Shown here: positions 1 to 7,624 of the stretch, piece after piece
How the letters are laid out: each line of letters opens with the position of its first letter
Numbering within the stretch: the first letter of the stretch is position 1
Source of the DNA: an uncultured Paracoccus sp.
Lineage (GTDB): Bacteria; Pseudomonadota; Alphaproteobacteria; Rhodobacterales; Rhodobacteraceae
Assembly: GCF_937873615.1 (NCBI RefSeq)
Contig: NZ_CALMYP010000053.1
Coordinates: 1 to 34,758 of the forward strand
Direction: 5' to 3'
DNA: 34,758 nt
The notes under the pieces: model-generated
What the model was told of the DNA's origin: nothing
Databases searched by the model: none
Seen by the model: the letters and a program-made list of their open reading frames with translations, nothing else
Translations under genes and position numbers: made by a program

Positions 1-1829
1 CGAACGACCGCTGTCAGCTTAGAGTAGGATTTCACACTCTCCCGCAAACGACCCGCAGCTGTCCGCACCACCTGCTGTTCCAGCCTGTCGATATGCTGCA
101 ACTGGCGCGACGGATAGGGATACGCCCCCTTCTGGCTCTCGAAGATCGGCTTGAAGACAGGATCGGCGTAATAGACGATCTTGTCCGCCAGGATCGGCTG
201 GTGCCCCTCCGGCATCAGCAACACCTTTGATTTGGGCAAGCCCCGCAGCTGCGAGGCCGTGAACAGTGGCAGCTCTTCGGTCGAGACATTGACGCTGCGG
301 TTCGAGAAGTCGTTCAGCGTATAGCTGTAGGACGCCTTGAAGCCCGTCCGGGTGCCGAGCGCCTTGGTGATCTCTTCCGTGGTCGAATGATCGTTGGGAG
401 AGATATAGATCTTCATCTCGCAGCCCGCGATCAGGCTTTCGACCTCGGCATCGCTGTAGCCCACCGATTTCAGGCCGGGGATCGACTGCGTGACCACCGT
501 CGTGCGCGCCCCGTGACCGGCAAGCTGCTTCATCGACTGCTGGACGATCGGCATGTAGCCAAGCTGGTCGAACTCGTCGAGCATGATGAACACCTGCCCC
601 AGCCCGCTGTCGTGGTCCGAACTGGTCTGCCGGATCGAGGCAATCAGGTCCGTGAACATCAGCCGGATCACCGCGTTCAGCGGCGAGATATCGTCCGACT
701 GCACCACGATATAGATCGACTGCCGCCGCGAGCGGATATCGTCGAACCGGATATCGTCGCGACGGGTCACGGCCTGGATCTGAGGGTTGGCCCACTGCTT
801 CAGCCCGCTGTCGCTCATGACCTGGCTGTAGGATTGCCGGATCTTCGGATCGAGGTTCCCGTAATTCGAGAACTCGCGGCGCACGATGGGGTTATCCGAT
901 GCCCTCGCGATGGCGTTGTAGCGGTCGCTGTCGCTCACCCCGACCTCGCTGCCGTCGCCGAACATCAGCGCATGGACACGGGTCAGCGTCGGATCGCCCA
1001 TCTCGATGGCACGCAGGCAGCCGGCGATGAACCATTGCTTGGCCCCGCCAAGGAAGTTCGAGGCCGATCCCTCCCCCTTCGCGACCAGGAAATTATCCGC
1101 GAGCTTGTCCAGTTCGGCGTAGCGCCGGTTCGGATGCGTGATCGCGGCAATGCGCGCCAGCGGATTGTAGTGGTGCGAGCCATGCTCGAAGTCATAGGGC
1201 GCGAAGCGAAACACCTCGTCGCCCAGCTCCACCCGCATCCGCGACGTGTTCCGGAAGATCTCGCCCTTCACATCGAGCACCACCAGCGAGCCGTCCGCCA
1301 ACAGGCAGTTGGGCGTGAGATAAGACACCCCCTTGCCCGAGCGCGTGGGACCGATCAGCAGGCATTGCGGAAAGGCGTCGATCGGTGCCGAGATGAACTC
1401 CGCCTTGAGCGCTTCCTTCGGTGGCGTTTCCACCACTTCCAGCGGCTTGCCACGCAGCTCTTTCGGCGGCCGCGCGACCTTGCCGAAGATCAGGCCGCCC
1501 TCTTCCAGCGGCGTGATGAAGCCGTTCCGGCGCATCTCCTTGATCCCCTGGAAATGCGCCGTGCCGTAGCGCGTCGTGGTCGTCGTGTAGATCATCACCC
1601 CGATGAACACGATGCAGAGCGCAACCACCCCGACGAAGATCGCCGCCGCGATCTTTTGCGCCTCGGTCTGAAGGCTCAGATCGCTCAGGACACCGACGAT
1701 CGAGATCGGACTGCCGTTGAAGTCGCGGTTCATGCCGTTCAGCACCAGGCTCGATGCGATCACCGCGATCAGAAGCGTCATGACGATGCCGGCGACGATC
1801 CGCACCCGGTCTTTCAGGTCTAGTTCCAT
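1..1829 (-). CDS. virD4: Type IV secretion coupling protein, VirD4/TraG family (C-terminus beyond window)
   Basis: This is the inner-membrane ATPase that links the relaxosome to the conjugation channel and feeds it the relaxase-DNA complex. The frame stays open from an ATG at 1829 to the left edge (about 609 residues), so the C-terminus is missing. Two hydrophobic segments lie at about residues 11-30 and 61-81, giving the usual N-terminal membrane anchor. Walker A reads GPTRSGKG (160-167), and a Walker B-like VFIMLDEFDQLG follows in the second half. A GGGGAGGG ribosome site precedes the ATG. The start lies 12 bases past the relaxase stop, so the two genes are almost certainly one leftward operon with mobC. 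The family call is firm. The split between VirD4 and TraG naming is a matter of convention. Confidence 0.95.
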   Translation of the reverse strand, partial: MELDLKDRVRIVAGIVMTLLIAVIASSLVLNGMNRDFNGSPISIVGVLSDLSLQTEAQKIAAAIFVGVVALCIVFIGVMIYTTTTTRYGTAHFQGIKEMRRNGFITPLEEGGLIFGKVARPPKELRGKPLEVVETPPKEALKAEFISAPIDAFPQCLLIGPTRSGKGVSYLTPNCLLADGSLVVLDVKGEIFRNTSRMRVELGDEVFRFAPYDFEHGSHHYNPLARIAAITHPNRRYAELDKLADNFLVAKGEGSASNFLGGAKQWFIAGCLRAIEMGDPTLTRVHALMFGDGSEVGVSDSDRYNAIARASDNPIVRREFSNYGNLDPKIRQSYSQVMSDSGLKQWANPQIQAVTRRDDIRFDDIRSRRQSIYIVVQSDDISPLNAVIRLMFTDLIASIRQTSSDHDSGLGQVFIMLDEFDQLGYMPIVQQSMKQLAGHGARTTVVTQSIPGLKSVGYSDAEVESLIAGCEMKIYISPNDHSTTEEITKALGTRTGFKASYSYTLNDFSNRSVNVSTEELPLFTASQLRGLPKSKVLLMPEGHQPILADKIVYYADPVFKPIFESQKGAYPYPSRQLQHIDRLEQQVVRTAAGRLRESVKSYSKLTAVV

Positions 1830-1841
1830 GATGCCCTCCCC

Positions 1842-3788
1842 TCAGAGCGAGAAATCGTCGCCGGTGCTGCTCTGGCTGAGCACACGCCGCGCCTTGTGGG
1901 GCTCGTCGGCCGCCGCGTAGCCCTCGGCAATCTGCTCACGCGACAGATCGAACTTCGCGGCATGTTCCGGACGCTCCGCCATCGCCATCACCGAGGCCGC
2001 CAGTTCGCGCTGGTGCAGCCGGTTCGGCGTGATGGCTTCGAGGTCGCGGTAATCCCCCTCGGCCATACGCTCAAAGCCCCTGGTCCCGAACTCGGCACGA
2101 AGCGCCGCCGCGTATTCCCGCTCGCTCTCACGGTTGGCGAACTCCGGCGCCGCGGATGGATACTCGCGCTCGGTCAGGCGCTGCATGAAGGACCGCAGGT
2201 AATCCCTGTCGGGCGTCATGATATTGGCCCGCATCTCGCCCCGCACGTCCTGCACCCTGTCGAACATCTCGTCGGCCGAGATCTTCGGACTGCGCTCGGG
2301 ATCGACCGCCGAGGACAGCACGTCGCGCTTCTGATCGTCGCTCAGCAGGTCGTTCTCGAACACGCCCTTGGCGTATTGCCGGTCGATGCCAGCATCACCC
2401 GACAGCTCGTCGAACTTCTGCCAGAAATCCGCCACCGCGCCGGGCCGGGCCTCAAAGCTGTAATCGACATTGGCAAGCTCGACCGCGCGCAGCGACGTCT
2501 TGTAATCGCGGATCTGATCGTCGCCCAGCTCCGCGCCCGAGAAGGTCCGGATATCTTCCTCGTCCGAGACCCCGGCCGAGAACATCTCTACGGCGGTCGC
2601 CAGCGTCTCGCGGCCAATGTCGCGGCCCTCGGGCACATAGTCCTCGGCCCGACGAGCCAAAAGGTCGCCATCGGCATGCAGGCTGTTCGCCATCGGGCCG
2701 GGATGCGCGATCCCCTCAACCTCGACAACAACGCCATAGTCCTGCTTCACATCGTCAAGGAAGCTGCCAATCGCCGTGAAATGCTTGCCCTGCATCTCCG
2801 GGGGAAGTTCCAGGACCTTGTCCCGCATCCGCTCCGCCCATCCCTGGATCGCCGCTTCGAAATCTTCCGGGGTCTCCACATTCTCAAGTACCATCTCGAA
2901 TTCCTTCCTTGAAATCGGGTTCTGCGTGGCGATGCCGTGGATCATTCGATCCGCAACCTCCGCCACGCGCTCGTTGCCCACCATCTTCGCGGCTTTCGCC
3001 ACTTCTCCCCACTCGTCCGCCTCGTCGATCAGCATCCCCAGAACGCGATCCGTCAGCGCCCGCTGGCCCGGCACCCGGCCCTGCCGCCATTGCGCCGAGG
3101 ATGGCGAGTACTGAAGATCGCCACGCTCGTAGCGAGTCGTCGCCTCCAGGTGGACGCCGTAATCCTGCGCCACCGACACCATCAGGTTCCGGAACCCCTG
3201 GTAGGTGAACGGCGCATCCAGCTTGTTCGACAGATAGAACCAGCTGCCGTTCTCGATCCCGCGATTATTGACCAGCACATGCACATGCGGGTGCGACCGG
3301 TCCGTGTGCAGCGCCGCGATGTATTCCCAACGATCGTCGGCAAATTCCTTTTCCGACCCGAACGCCCGCTCGCACATTTCCTCGGCGATCGCCGCCGCAT
3401 CGCGCGGCGCAGTGTCAGGCGGAAACGAGATCAGCAGATGCGACGTGTGACCATTCTTCGGTGTGCCCTGCCAGCTGGCCTCCCAGCTATCCGCGATGGC
3501 CTCAAGGGAGGCTTCGGACTGTCGCCGCTCGTCGGTCAGCGCGTCGCTGAACCCGAACGTGTATTGCGCCTTGGTGTTGATGTAGTCCATCTGCCGGCGC
3601 ATCTGGTGACGCGTATGCGTCCCGCCGCTGGCGATCTTCTTGAAGACGGCAGCCCGCGAGCCTTCCGCGAAATTCCACTTGTTCAGCAGGCTGCCCGACA
3701 GCCCCGATCCGCGCCGACCACCGCCCCGCACCTTTCGCAGATGCTGGCGAATCTTTACGCCTTCATCGTCGTCGGCAAGGAAACTCAC
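1842..3788 (-). CDS. VirD2-type conjugative relaxase (MOBP-like)
   Basis: The relaxase nicks oriT, stays bound to the 5' end of the transferred strand and pilots it through the coupling protein. It has 648 residues. The N-terminal domain shows a histidine cluster HPHVH (166-170) preceded by H161, the metal-binding motif III of this superfamily. Motif I is MDYINTK with Y69; by analogy with VirD2 (LEYLSRKG, Tyr29) this is the likely catalytic tyrosine. The segment from about 230 to the end is long and acidic, has no motif I recognise, and is probably the secretion/interaction domain. Its start codon overlaps the mobC stop by 4 bases (ATGA), which indicates translational coupling. The relaxase assignment is strong; the MOBP subclass is inferred from motif spacing. 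Confidence 0.93.
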   Translation of the reverse strand: MSFLADDDEGVKIRQHLRKVRGGGRRGSGLSGSLLNKWNFAEGSRAAVFKKIASGGTHTRHQMRRQMDYINTKAQYTFGFSDALTDERRQSEASLEAIADSWEASWQGTPKNGHTSHLLISFPPDTAPRDAAAIAEEMCERAFGSEKEFADDRWEYIAALHTDRSHPHVHVLVNNRGIENGSWFYLSNKLDAPFTYQGFRNLMVSVAQDYGVHLEATTRYERGDLQYSPSSAQWRQGRVPGQRALTDRVLGMLIDEADEWGEVAKAAKMVGNERVAEVADRMIHGIATQNPISRKEFEMVLENVETPEDFEAAIQGWAERMRDKVLELPPEMQGKHFTAIGSFLDDVKQDYGVVVEVEGIAHPGPMANSLHADGDLLARRAEDYVPEGRDIGRETLATAVEMFSAGVSDEEDIRTFSGAELGDDQIRDYKTSLRAVELANVDYSFEARPGAVADFWQKFDELSGDAGIDRQYAKGVFENDLLSDDQKRDVLSSAVDPERSPKISADEMFDRVQDVRGEMRANIMTPDRDYLRSFMQRLTEREYPSAAPEFANRESEREYAAALRAEFGTRGFERMAEGDYRDLEAITPNRLHQRELAASVMAMAERPEHAAKFDLSREQIAEGYAAADEPHKARRVLSQSSTGDDFSL

Positions 3789-4393
3789 TCGCTCTCCCCC
3801 TCGCCCGCCGCATCATCGGCCCGCGCCGCCGCCCAAACCCGCTCGTTGGACCGCCGCGCCTCCTGGACGACGTTATTCAGTGCCGGCAGAACCTTCCGAA
3901 GCTGCGATTTCAGCTCCGCCAGATCCTTGCCGGCCTCGCGCATTGGCGGCGCCTGGCCGCGGTTCACCGCCCGCGCGATCTGGTTCACATTGACCCCGAT
4001 CGCCGACACCTCGTCGTAAAGCGCCTTCACCTCGCCAACGAACGCGAAGTTCCGGTCCAGCAATCCGACCGAATTGCGCACCAGCGCCCGCAGCGCATCC
4101 GACCGATCCTTGAACCCGGCTCGGGCCAGTTCCTCGTCGAATGCCTCCTGCTCGCCCGCCGAGATCCGGAACGAAACCCGCTCAGTCGGCGCAAACGCCG
4201 GCCTCATCGGCGCGATCGCCGCGCGCCGCAGCCGGTAGACCGTGCTCTTCGCGACCTCGAACTCCGACGCGATCCGGCCCACAGGCACGCCCTCCTTGAG
4301 CCGCGCCACGATCTGATCGCGGGCCGCTGTGGTCAGGTGGGCAGCCTGGCCGCCCTTCGACAAATCGGCTCTACGCGAATTTTGTCGGACCAT
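3785..4393 (-). CDS. mobC: MobC-like relaxosome accessory protein with N-terminal helix-turn-helix
   Basis: This is a DNA-binding partner that helps the relaxase melt and nick oriT. It has 202 residues from the ATG at 4393, which has AGGAAG six bases upstream. An open frame continues to 4474 without a ribosome site, so I prefer the shorter start. Residues ~20-55 form a recombinase-type helix-turn-helix (ARLKEGVPVGRIASEFEVAK then STVYRLRR). The second half has the MobC signature: RVSFRISAGEQEAF, RSDALRALVRNS, and GVNVNQIARAVNRG with a helical tail. It is the first gene of a leftward operon mobC-relaxase-coupling protein and lies directly beside the candidate oriT, as expected. The helix-turn-helix fusion is unusual for plain MobC and may allow autoregulation; that is inference. 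Confidence 0.88.
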   Translation of the reverse strand: MVRQNSRRADLSKGGQAAHLTTAARDQIVARLKEGVPVGRIASEFEVAKSTVYRLRRAAIAPMRPAFAPTERVSFRISAGEQEAFDEELARAGFKDRSDALRALVRNSVGLLDRNFAFVGEVKALYDEVSAIGVNVNQIARAVNRGQAPPMREAGKDLAELKSQLRKVLPALNNVVQEARRSNERVWAAARADDAAGEGESE

Positions 4394-4479
4394 ACGCACT
4401 TCCTGCCAACCGCTTGCTTCTGTTCTTAGATCCAAATAGCACGAACAGCGTGAGTTCCATAGCCTTTTTTCCACGCGCC

Positions 4480-4560
4480 GAATGCCCTGCTGAGGCCAAG
4501 CCGTCGACTGAAACGCGCCGCCAGACGGCCGCTAGTGCGCCCTGACAGCCGCAAAAACAG
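4480..4560 (+). other. Candidate origin of transfer (oriT) with nic-like site
   Basis: An inverted repeat GCCGTC (4500-4505) / GACGGC (4524-4529) lies in the space between divergent mobC and the virC1-like gene. It is followed 11 bases later by GCGCCCTGACAG, where CCTG ends at 4544. MOBP relaxases usually cut after ATCCTG a short distance 3' of an inverted repeat, so 4544/4545 on the + strand is a plausible nick. A second CCCTGC occurs at 4485-4490. Both deviate from the consensus, so this is a weak call resting mainly on position. Confidence 0.3.
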
Positions 4561-4633
4561 ATCTGGCTGGTTTGGTCCGCGCGAGGCCCTTAACATCCGC
4601 TACAGGCCAAAATAGAGCCTTTTTGCAGTTATT

Positions 4634-4934
4634 GCGTTTAGCGTTCAACGTATCGCGTTTTGCGTTACGGGGCATAGGCTTGGCGTTCTGGCTTTCGCGT
4701 TTATGCTTTCAGCTTGTGGTTTCCCCGTTGTTCGTTTCAGTGTTTGGGTATCCGTTTGCCCGTTTCGGTTATGGCGTTCAGCGTTTTCGCTATCGCGTCC
4801 TGCGTACCACGGTTTGCGTTCCACGGTTTGCGTTCGATGTTTCGCTTTTTGGTTTAATAGGATGGCGTTTTCCTTTATGTGTTCGGCGTATACGGTTTCG
4901 CGCTTTGTGTAATGCGTTCGGCGGTTCGCGTTAC
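4634..4934. repeat. Array of ~43 degenerate heptanucleotides, consensus GCGTTNN
   Basis: Every GCGTT on the + strand falls in one 7-base phase: 4634, 4641, 4655, 4662, 4683, 4697, 4774, 4781, 4816, 4830, 4865, 4914 and 4928. The intervening units (CCGTTGT, TCGTTTC, GTGTTCG, GCGTATA, ACGGTTT and others) keep the same register without an indel across about 300 bases. It lies immediately before the ParA-like/RHH pair and beside the candidate oriT. Contiguous heptads are the known operator/centromere form of the RHH omega protein of pSM19035 (with a different sequence), and VirC1/VirC2 act at the T-rich overdrive repeats. Here the array is the obvious binding target for the two proteins that follow, but that is inference. 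Confidence 0.9.
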
Positions 4935-4989
4935 TAAGCCGTGGATGCAGTGATCGGCGGCATGACTTGAGAGCAAAGCGCACCGAAAA

Positions 4990-5754
4990 ATGAGCGGGGG
5001 CGATGAAGTGGAAGAGAAGAAAGAAGACGGCCCGAACGGCATCCGCGTCGTCATGGTGATGAACAGGAAAGGGGGCTGCGGGAAATCGACTCTCGTCAAA
5101 GGCCTTGCCAGTGCCGCCGCCGAACGCGGGGAAAGCGTCACGATCTTCGATACAGATAGTAGCGAAAGCGCCTACCAGTGGATGCTCAATGCCAAGGAGC
5201 TGGGAAATTGGGCAGGGGACGTGACGGTCATCAAGTCTCTGGACAGCGCCGAAATTCGTGAAACCATCGACCGACTTTTTGACATGCCCGACCAGGAGCA
5301 CCTGGTCCTGATCGACACTTTCGGCGGCGCCTCAGAGGCCATCGACGACCTTGCAATGATCTCGCATTTCATCGTGATCCCATCGAAGTTGTCACGGTCG
5401 GATGTCACCGAAACCATGCAAACCCTCAAATGGCACGCAAACCTTAAAAGGCGAGCGTCCGACCCAGCTGCGGTCCCGCCGACGCGCGTCATGCTGAACG
5501 CGGTTCCCCATCGCCGCAATGAAGCCGAAGAGACCGCATACACGCATATCCTGACGACGATGCCGACACTCACAGAACCGGTGATGCAGCGAGCAGCCTA
5601 TCTCCGCATGGACCTGGAGGGCATGCTTGGCGCGATCCGGGATAACTTGGTCAACAAGGGGAACGTCAAGCACATGGACGTGGCAATAGCCGAGATGGAA
5701 AAGGTCCTTGGCGCCATCGACAAAATCATCAAGAAGGGGAAGGCCGATGGCTGA
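4990..5754 (+). CDS. ParA/MinD-type ATPase, VirC1-like
   Basis: A 254-residue deviant-Walker ATPase. KGGCGKST (27-34) is the ParA-type Walker A with the signature lysine. FDTDSSESA (~53-61) and VLIDTFGG (~106-113) are the switch/Walker B segments. Such proteins form nucleotide-dependent assemblies on DNA. VirC1 uses this to recruit relaxosomes to the cell pole and to raise transfer-strand copy number, while true ParA segregates plasmids. It overlaps the next gene (an RHH protein) by 8 bases, a classic ParA-partner pair, and runs divergently from mobC-relaxase-coupling protein. That is the same geometry as virC/virD in Ti plasmids. The ATG at 4990 has no good ribosome site; an in-frame start nearer the Walker motif cannot be excluded. 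A partition role is the main alternative. Confidence 0.85.
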   Translation: MSGGDEVEEKKEDGPNGIRVVMVMNRKGGCGKSTLVKGLASAAAERGESVTIFDTDSSESAYQWMLNAKELGNWAGDVTVIKSLDSAEIRETIDRLFDMPDQEHLVLIDTFGGASEAIDDLAMISHFIVIPSKLSRSDVTETMQTLKWHANLKRRASDPAAVPPTRVMLNAVPHRRNEAEETAYTHILTTMPTLTEPVMQRAAYLRMDLEGMLGAIRDNLVNKGNVKHMDVAIAEMEKVLGAIDKIIKKGKADG

Positions 5755-6382
5755 ACGAAAGCGTTTCACTCCGGTCGTCAAGCCGGATGAGGACTATACC
5801 AAGCGCATAGAGCGCAAACCGGCTGCGCAGAAATTCATGTTTCGCGAAGATCCGGAAGAGATCGAGGCTCCCCTGGAAGCCGAGCCAGCCAAAGATGACA
5901 AGCCGCACACAAAGGCTCCGCCCTCCTCCACGCTCGAACAATCAGACGAGCAAAAGAGCGAAGGCGCTGCCAGAGAACCGGCCGCGCCGAAATCCGCGAG
6001 ATCCGTGGAAACACCAACGACGACAGCGAAGCTGCGTTTGCATATCGCTGTTCCCGCAGAGCTTGCCGCTCGGGCGAATAGGGCAGCTGAAAAGGCGCGC
6101 TGTCCTGCAAGAAAGGTTGCGCTGGCCGCACTCAATGAAATCAAGCCGTCATTGCTGGAACGCCTGAACAGCATCCGTTACGGCCAGATTGAGCCTGAAC
6201 GGCAGGAAAATGTTGGATTCAGCATCAGCACAACTTGGCAGATCCCGGCGAAAACAGAGACGCACCTGAAGTCAGAACTGGATCCCGTTGGGATTGGGCA
6301 GGTTAACCGGCTGGTCAGCCACTGGATTCGCGGACAGTTCCTGGATCACTTCGAGAAATATCTGAAGAAGCTCGGGCACTAG
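5747..6382 (+). CDS. Putative ribbon-helix-helix DNA-binding partner, VirC2-like
   Basis: It has 211 residues from the ATG at 5747, which overlaps the ATPase stop and has AAGGGGAAGG just upstream. Residues 1-90 are charged and rich in Pro/Glu/Ala, probably disordered. Residues ~95-133 (KLRLHIAVPAELAARANRAA onward) have the strand-helix-helix pattern of an RHH unit. A second similar half appears at ~157-197 (GFSISTTWQIPAKTETHLKS onward). Two RHH halves in one chain are known from VirC2, which binds overdrive together with VirC1. It is the natural candidate to bind the heptad array upstream, as a transfer enhancer or partition protein. The fold is my reading of the pattern; sequence identity to VirC2 has not been tested. 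Confidence 0.65.
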   Translation: MAERKRFTPVVKPDEDYTKRIERKPAAQKFMFREDPEEIEAPLEAEPAKDDKPHTKAPPSSTLEQSDEQKSEGAAREPAAPKSARSVETPTTTAKLRLHIAVPAELAARANRAAEKARCPARKVALAALNEIKPSLLERLNSIRYGQIEPERQENVGFSISTTWQIPAKTETHLKSELDPVGIGQVNRLVSHWIRGQFLDHFEKYLKKLGH

Positions 6383-6413
6383 GGAACAACCAAACCCTTG
6401 GTCCGAAGAGCTA

Positions 6414-6428
6414 AGGGGCTTTGCCCCT
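6414..6428 (+). terminator. Short hairpin after the virC-like pair
   Basis: AGGGGC-TTT-GCCCCT forms a six-base-pair stem 31 bases past the stop codon. No clear T-run follows, so termination efficiency is uncertain. Confidence 0.4.
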
Positions 6429-6434
6429 CGCGCC

Positions 6435-6562
6435 GGCAAGGACAATAGACAGAACCGTGTCCTCGGCTTCGCCTGCGGGCCGCACCACTTCCGTCGATTG
6501 TCCTTGCCTCTGCTACCCCCACTCTCGGCGAGGCCAGACCCCGAAAACCGAAGTTTTCGGGG
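6435..6562. repeat. Two inverted repeats in a 270-bp gene-free gap
   Basis: A 12-base inverted repeat GGCAAGGACAAT (6435-6446) / ATTGTCCTTGCC (6497-6508) encloses 50 bases. It is followed by a perfect 10-base-pair hairpin CCCCGAAAAC-CGAA-GTTTTCGGGG (6539-6562). Neither has a terminator T-run. They could be protein-binding or recombination sites, or an RNA structure before the gene at 6657. I cannot choose between these. Confidence 0.55.
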
Positions 6563-6656
6563 CAGGCTCCATTTGGGGGCACCCCGATGGAGACGGGGGG
6601 CGCAGTTGACCTATCGACGCGGGAACGATTGCCAGGCGGAAGGGCAGGGGGGCCAC

Positions 6657-7025
6657 ATGTCCCGGCTTGAACGGTTTCAGAACCTGCTGGACGCGATTGA
6701 AGCCTGTGACTGGCATGACGCGGAGATGGTCATGTCCGCCGTTCTGGAGGAAGCGCGCGCGGATGCACCACTGGTGCCCTTCGGCGATATCGAAGACGAT
6801 GCGGAGTTCTGGGCCGCGATGGCGACATATGAGGAACTGCGCGCGTATTTCCTGGCCTGTGGAAAGCGCCTCGCGCGCCGGCAGCTCGGCCGCCGTGGAA
6901 AGATCCGGCTGGCGCAGCTTTTGTTCGCCGATATGCCCGATGAAGACCGCAGGGCGGTGATCGCCACGCCCCGGTCTGGCGGCGCCGGCCGGCAGGTTAT
7001 CCAGCCCGAACGCCGCCAGGCGTAA
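6657..7025 (+). CDS. Hypothetical acidic helical protein, 122 aa
   Basis: I do not recognise this gene. I chose the ATG at 6657 because a G-rich ribosome site (GGCAGGGGGG) lies just upstream; the frame is open further left but without start signals. The protein is predominantly helical and acidic in its first half (RFQNLLDAIEACDWHDAEMV), with repeated Glu/Asp and Trp residues, and basic in its C-terminal third. It has no cysteine pairs, signal peptide or membrane segment. It runs rightward and converges on the ardC operon, separated by a strong shared hairpin. Third-position G/C preference supports real coding. Confidence 0.6.
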   Translation: MSRLERFQNLLDAIEACDWHDAEMVMSAVLEEARADAPLVPFGDIEDDAEFWAAMATYEELRAYFLACGKRLARRQLGRRGKIRLAQLLFADMPDEDRRAVIATPRSGGAGRQVIQPERRQA

Positions 7026-7224
7026 GGGCCGCGCAGATGAACGAGCGGGACGCGCCCCCAAAGAGCGAAGGGACGCGAAGAAATCTGTGGGTGACGTGCC
7101 GGGCGGCACAGCCATCGAAGCCCGTGACGTGGCGCAAGCCGCGTCTCCGCTTCCGGCGCTGCGCCAGCGGCGTCGGCGCGGCCAGGAGGGGCGGCGCAGC
7201 CGTCAATTCTGGCCGCGAAAATCA

Positions 7225-7253
7225 CCCCCGGCCAGAACGCTGCTGGCCGGGGG
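7225..7253 (-). terminator. Intrinsic terminator of the ardC operon
   Basis: A perfect 11-base-pair stem CCCCCGGCCAG / CTGGCCGGGGG has a seven-base loop. On the minus strand it is followed by TGATTTTC, giving a short U-run. It sits 7 bases past the stop of the last ardC-operon gene and could also stop the convergent gene at 6657. The rest of 7026-7224 shows no supported gene. Confidence 0.75.
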
Positions 7254-7259
7254 TCGTCC

Positions 7260-7427
7260 TCAGTTGATTTCCTCGATGAAGCGTTCGCCCTGATAAGGGT
7301 CAATCTCATACATCAGGACCGCGATGCCGAACCGTTCTGCCCGACGCCGTGCCCTGTGGCGGGCTTCTTCCAGCGTATCGCAGGGGATCGGCAGATCGTC
7401 GGGATGGTCTCGCAATTCATAGATCAT
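7260..7427 (-). CDS. Small hypothetical protein, 55 aa
   Basis: I do not recognise the family. The ATG at 7427 is preceded by AGAGGG at good spacing. The protein starts MIYELRDHPDDLPIPCDTLE, continues with a strongly basic helix (EARHRARRRAERF) and ends in a short beta-like stretch. The strand/helix/strand order and a size near 55 residues are common for small plasmid-encoded modulators. It is the third gene of a leftward unit ardC - zinc ribbon - this gene, 11 bases after its neighbour. It is directly followed by a strong terminator, so it is probably co-expressed with ardC. Confidence 0.65.
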   Translation of the reverse strand: MIYELRDHPDDLPIPCDTLEEARHRARRRAERFGIAVLMYEIDPYQGERFIEEIN

Positions 7428-7438
7428 GGCGTCACCCT

Positions 7439-7624
7439 CTAAAGCTCGATGCCGGGTTTCAGATTGCCGTCGCGGTCGAGCCAGCCGCGCGCCTGCGCGC
7501 AGTCCATGCAGATACAGGTTCCGACCGGATCGCCGGGCAGGATCACCGGCGCAAGCATCACCATCGGGTTGACGCTGCCGCATTTGCGGCAGGTCAGGAC
7601 GGGCAGGGGGGTCGGGCCGCTCAT
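7439..7624 (-). CDS. Small zinc-ribbon protein, 61 aa
   Basis: This protein carries two CxxC knuckles: CRKCG near residues 12-16 and CICMDC near residues 38-43. Such pairs typically bind one zinc ion and support DNA, RNA or protein contacts. Its ATG overlaps the ardC stop by 4 bases (ATGA), so translation is coupled to ardC. I know of no function. Given the context it may help antirestriction or DNA entry, but that is only guilt by association. Confidence 0.75.
   Translation of the reverse strand: MSGPTPLPVLTCRKCGSVNPMVMLAPVILPGDPVGTCICMDCAQARGWLDRDGNLKPGIEL

Noticed and set aside
387-1823. Long rightward open frame (478 codons) opposite the coupling protein
   Set aside because: It is the antisense shadow of the VirD4-type gene, whose Walker motifs and membrane segments are unmistakable on the minus strand.
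4572-5301. Open frames on both strands across the heptad array
   Set aside because: A 7-base period opens frames by repeating every 21 bases. The predicted proteins are low-complexity and lack ribosome sites.
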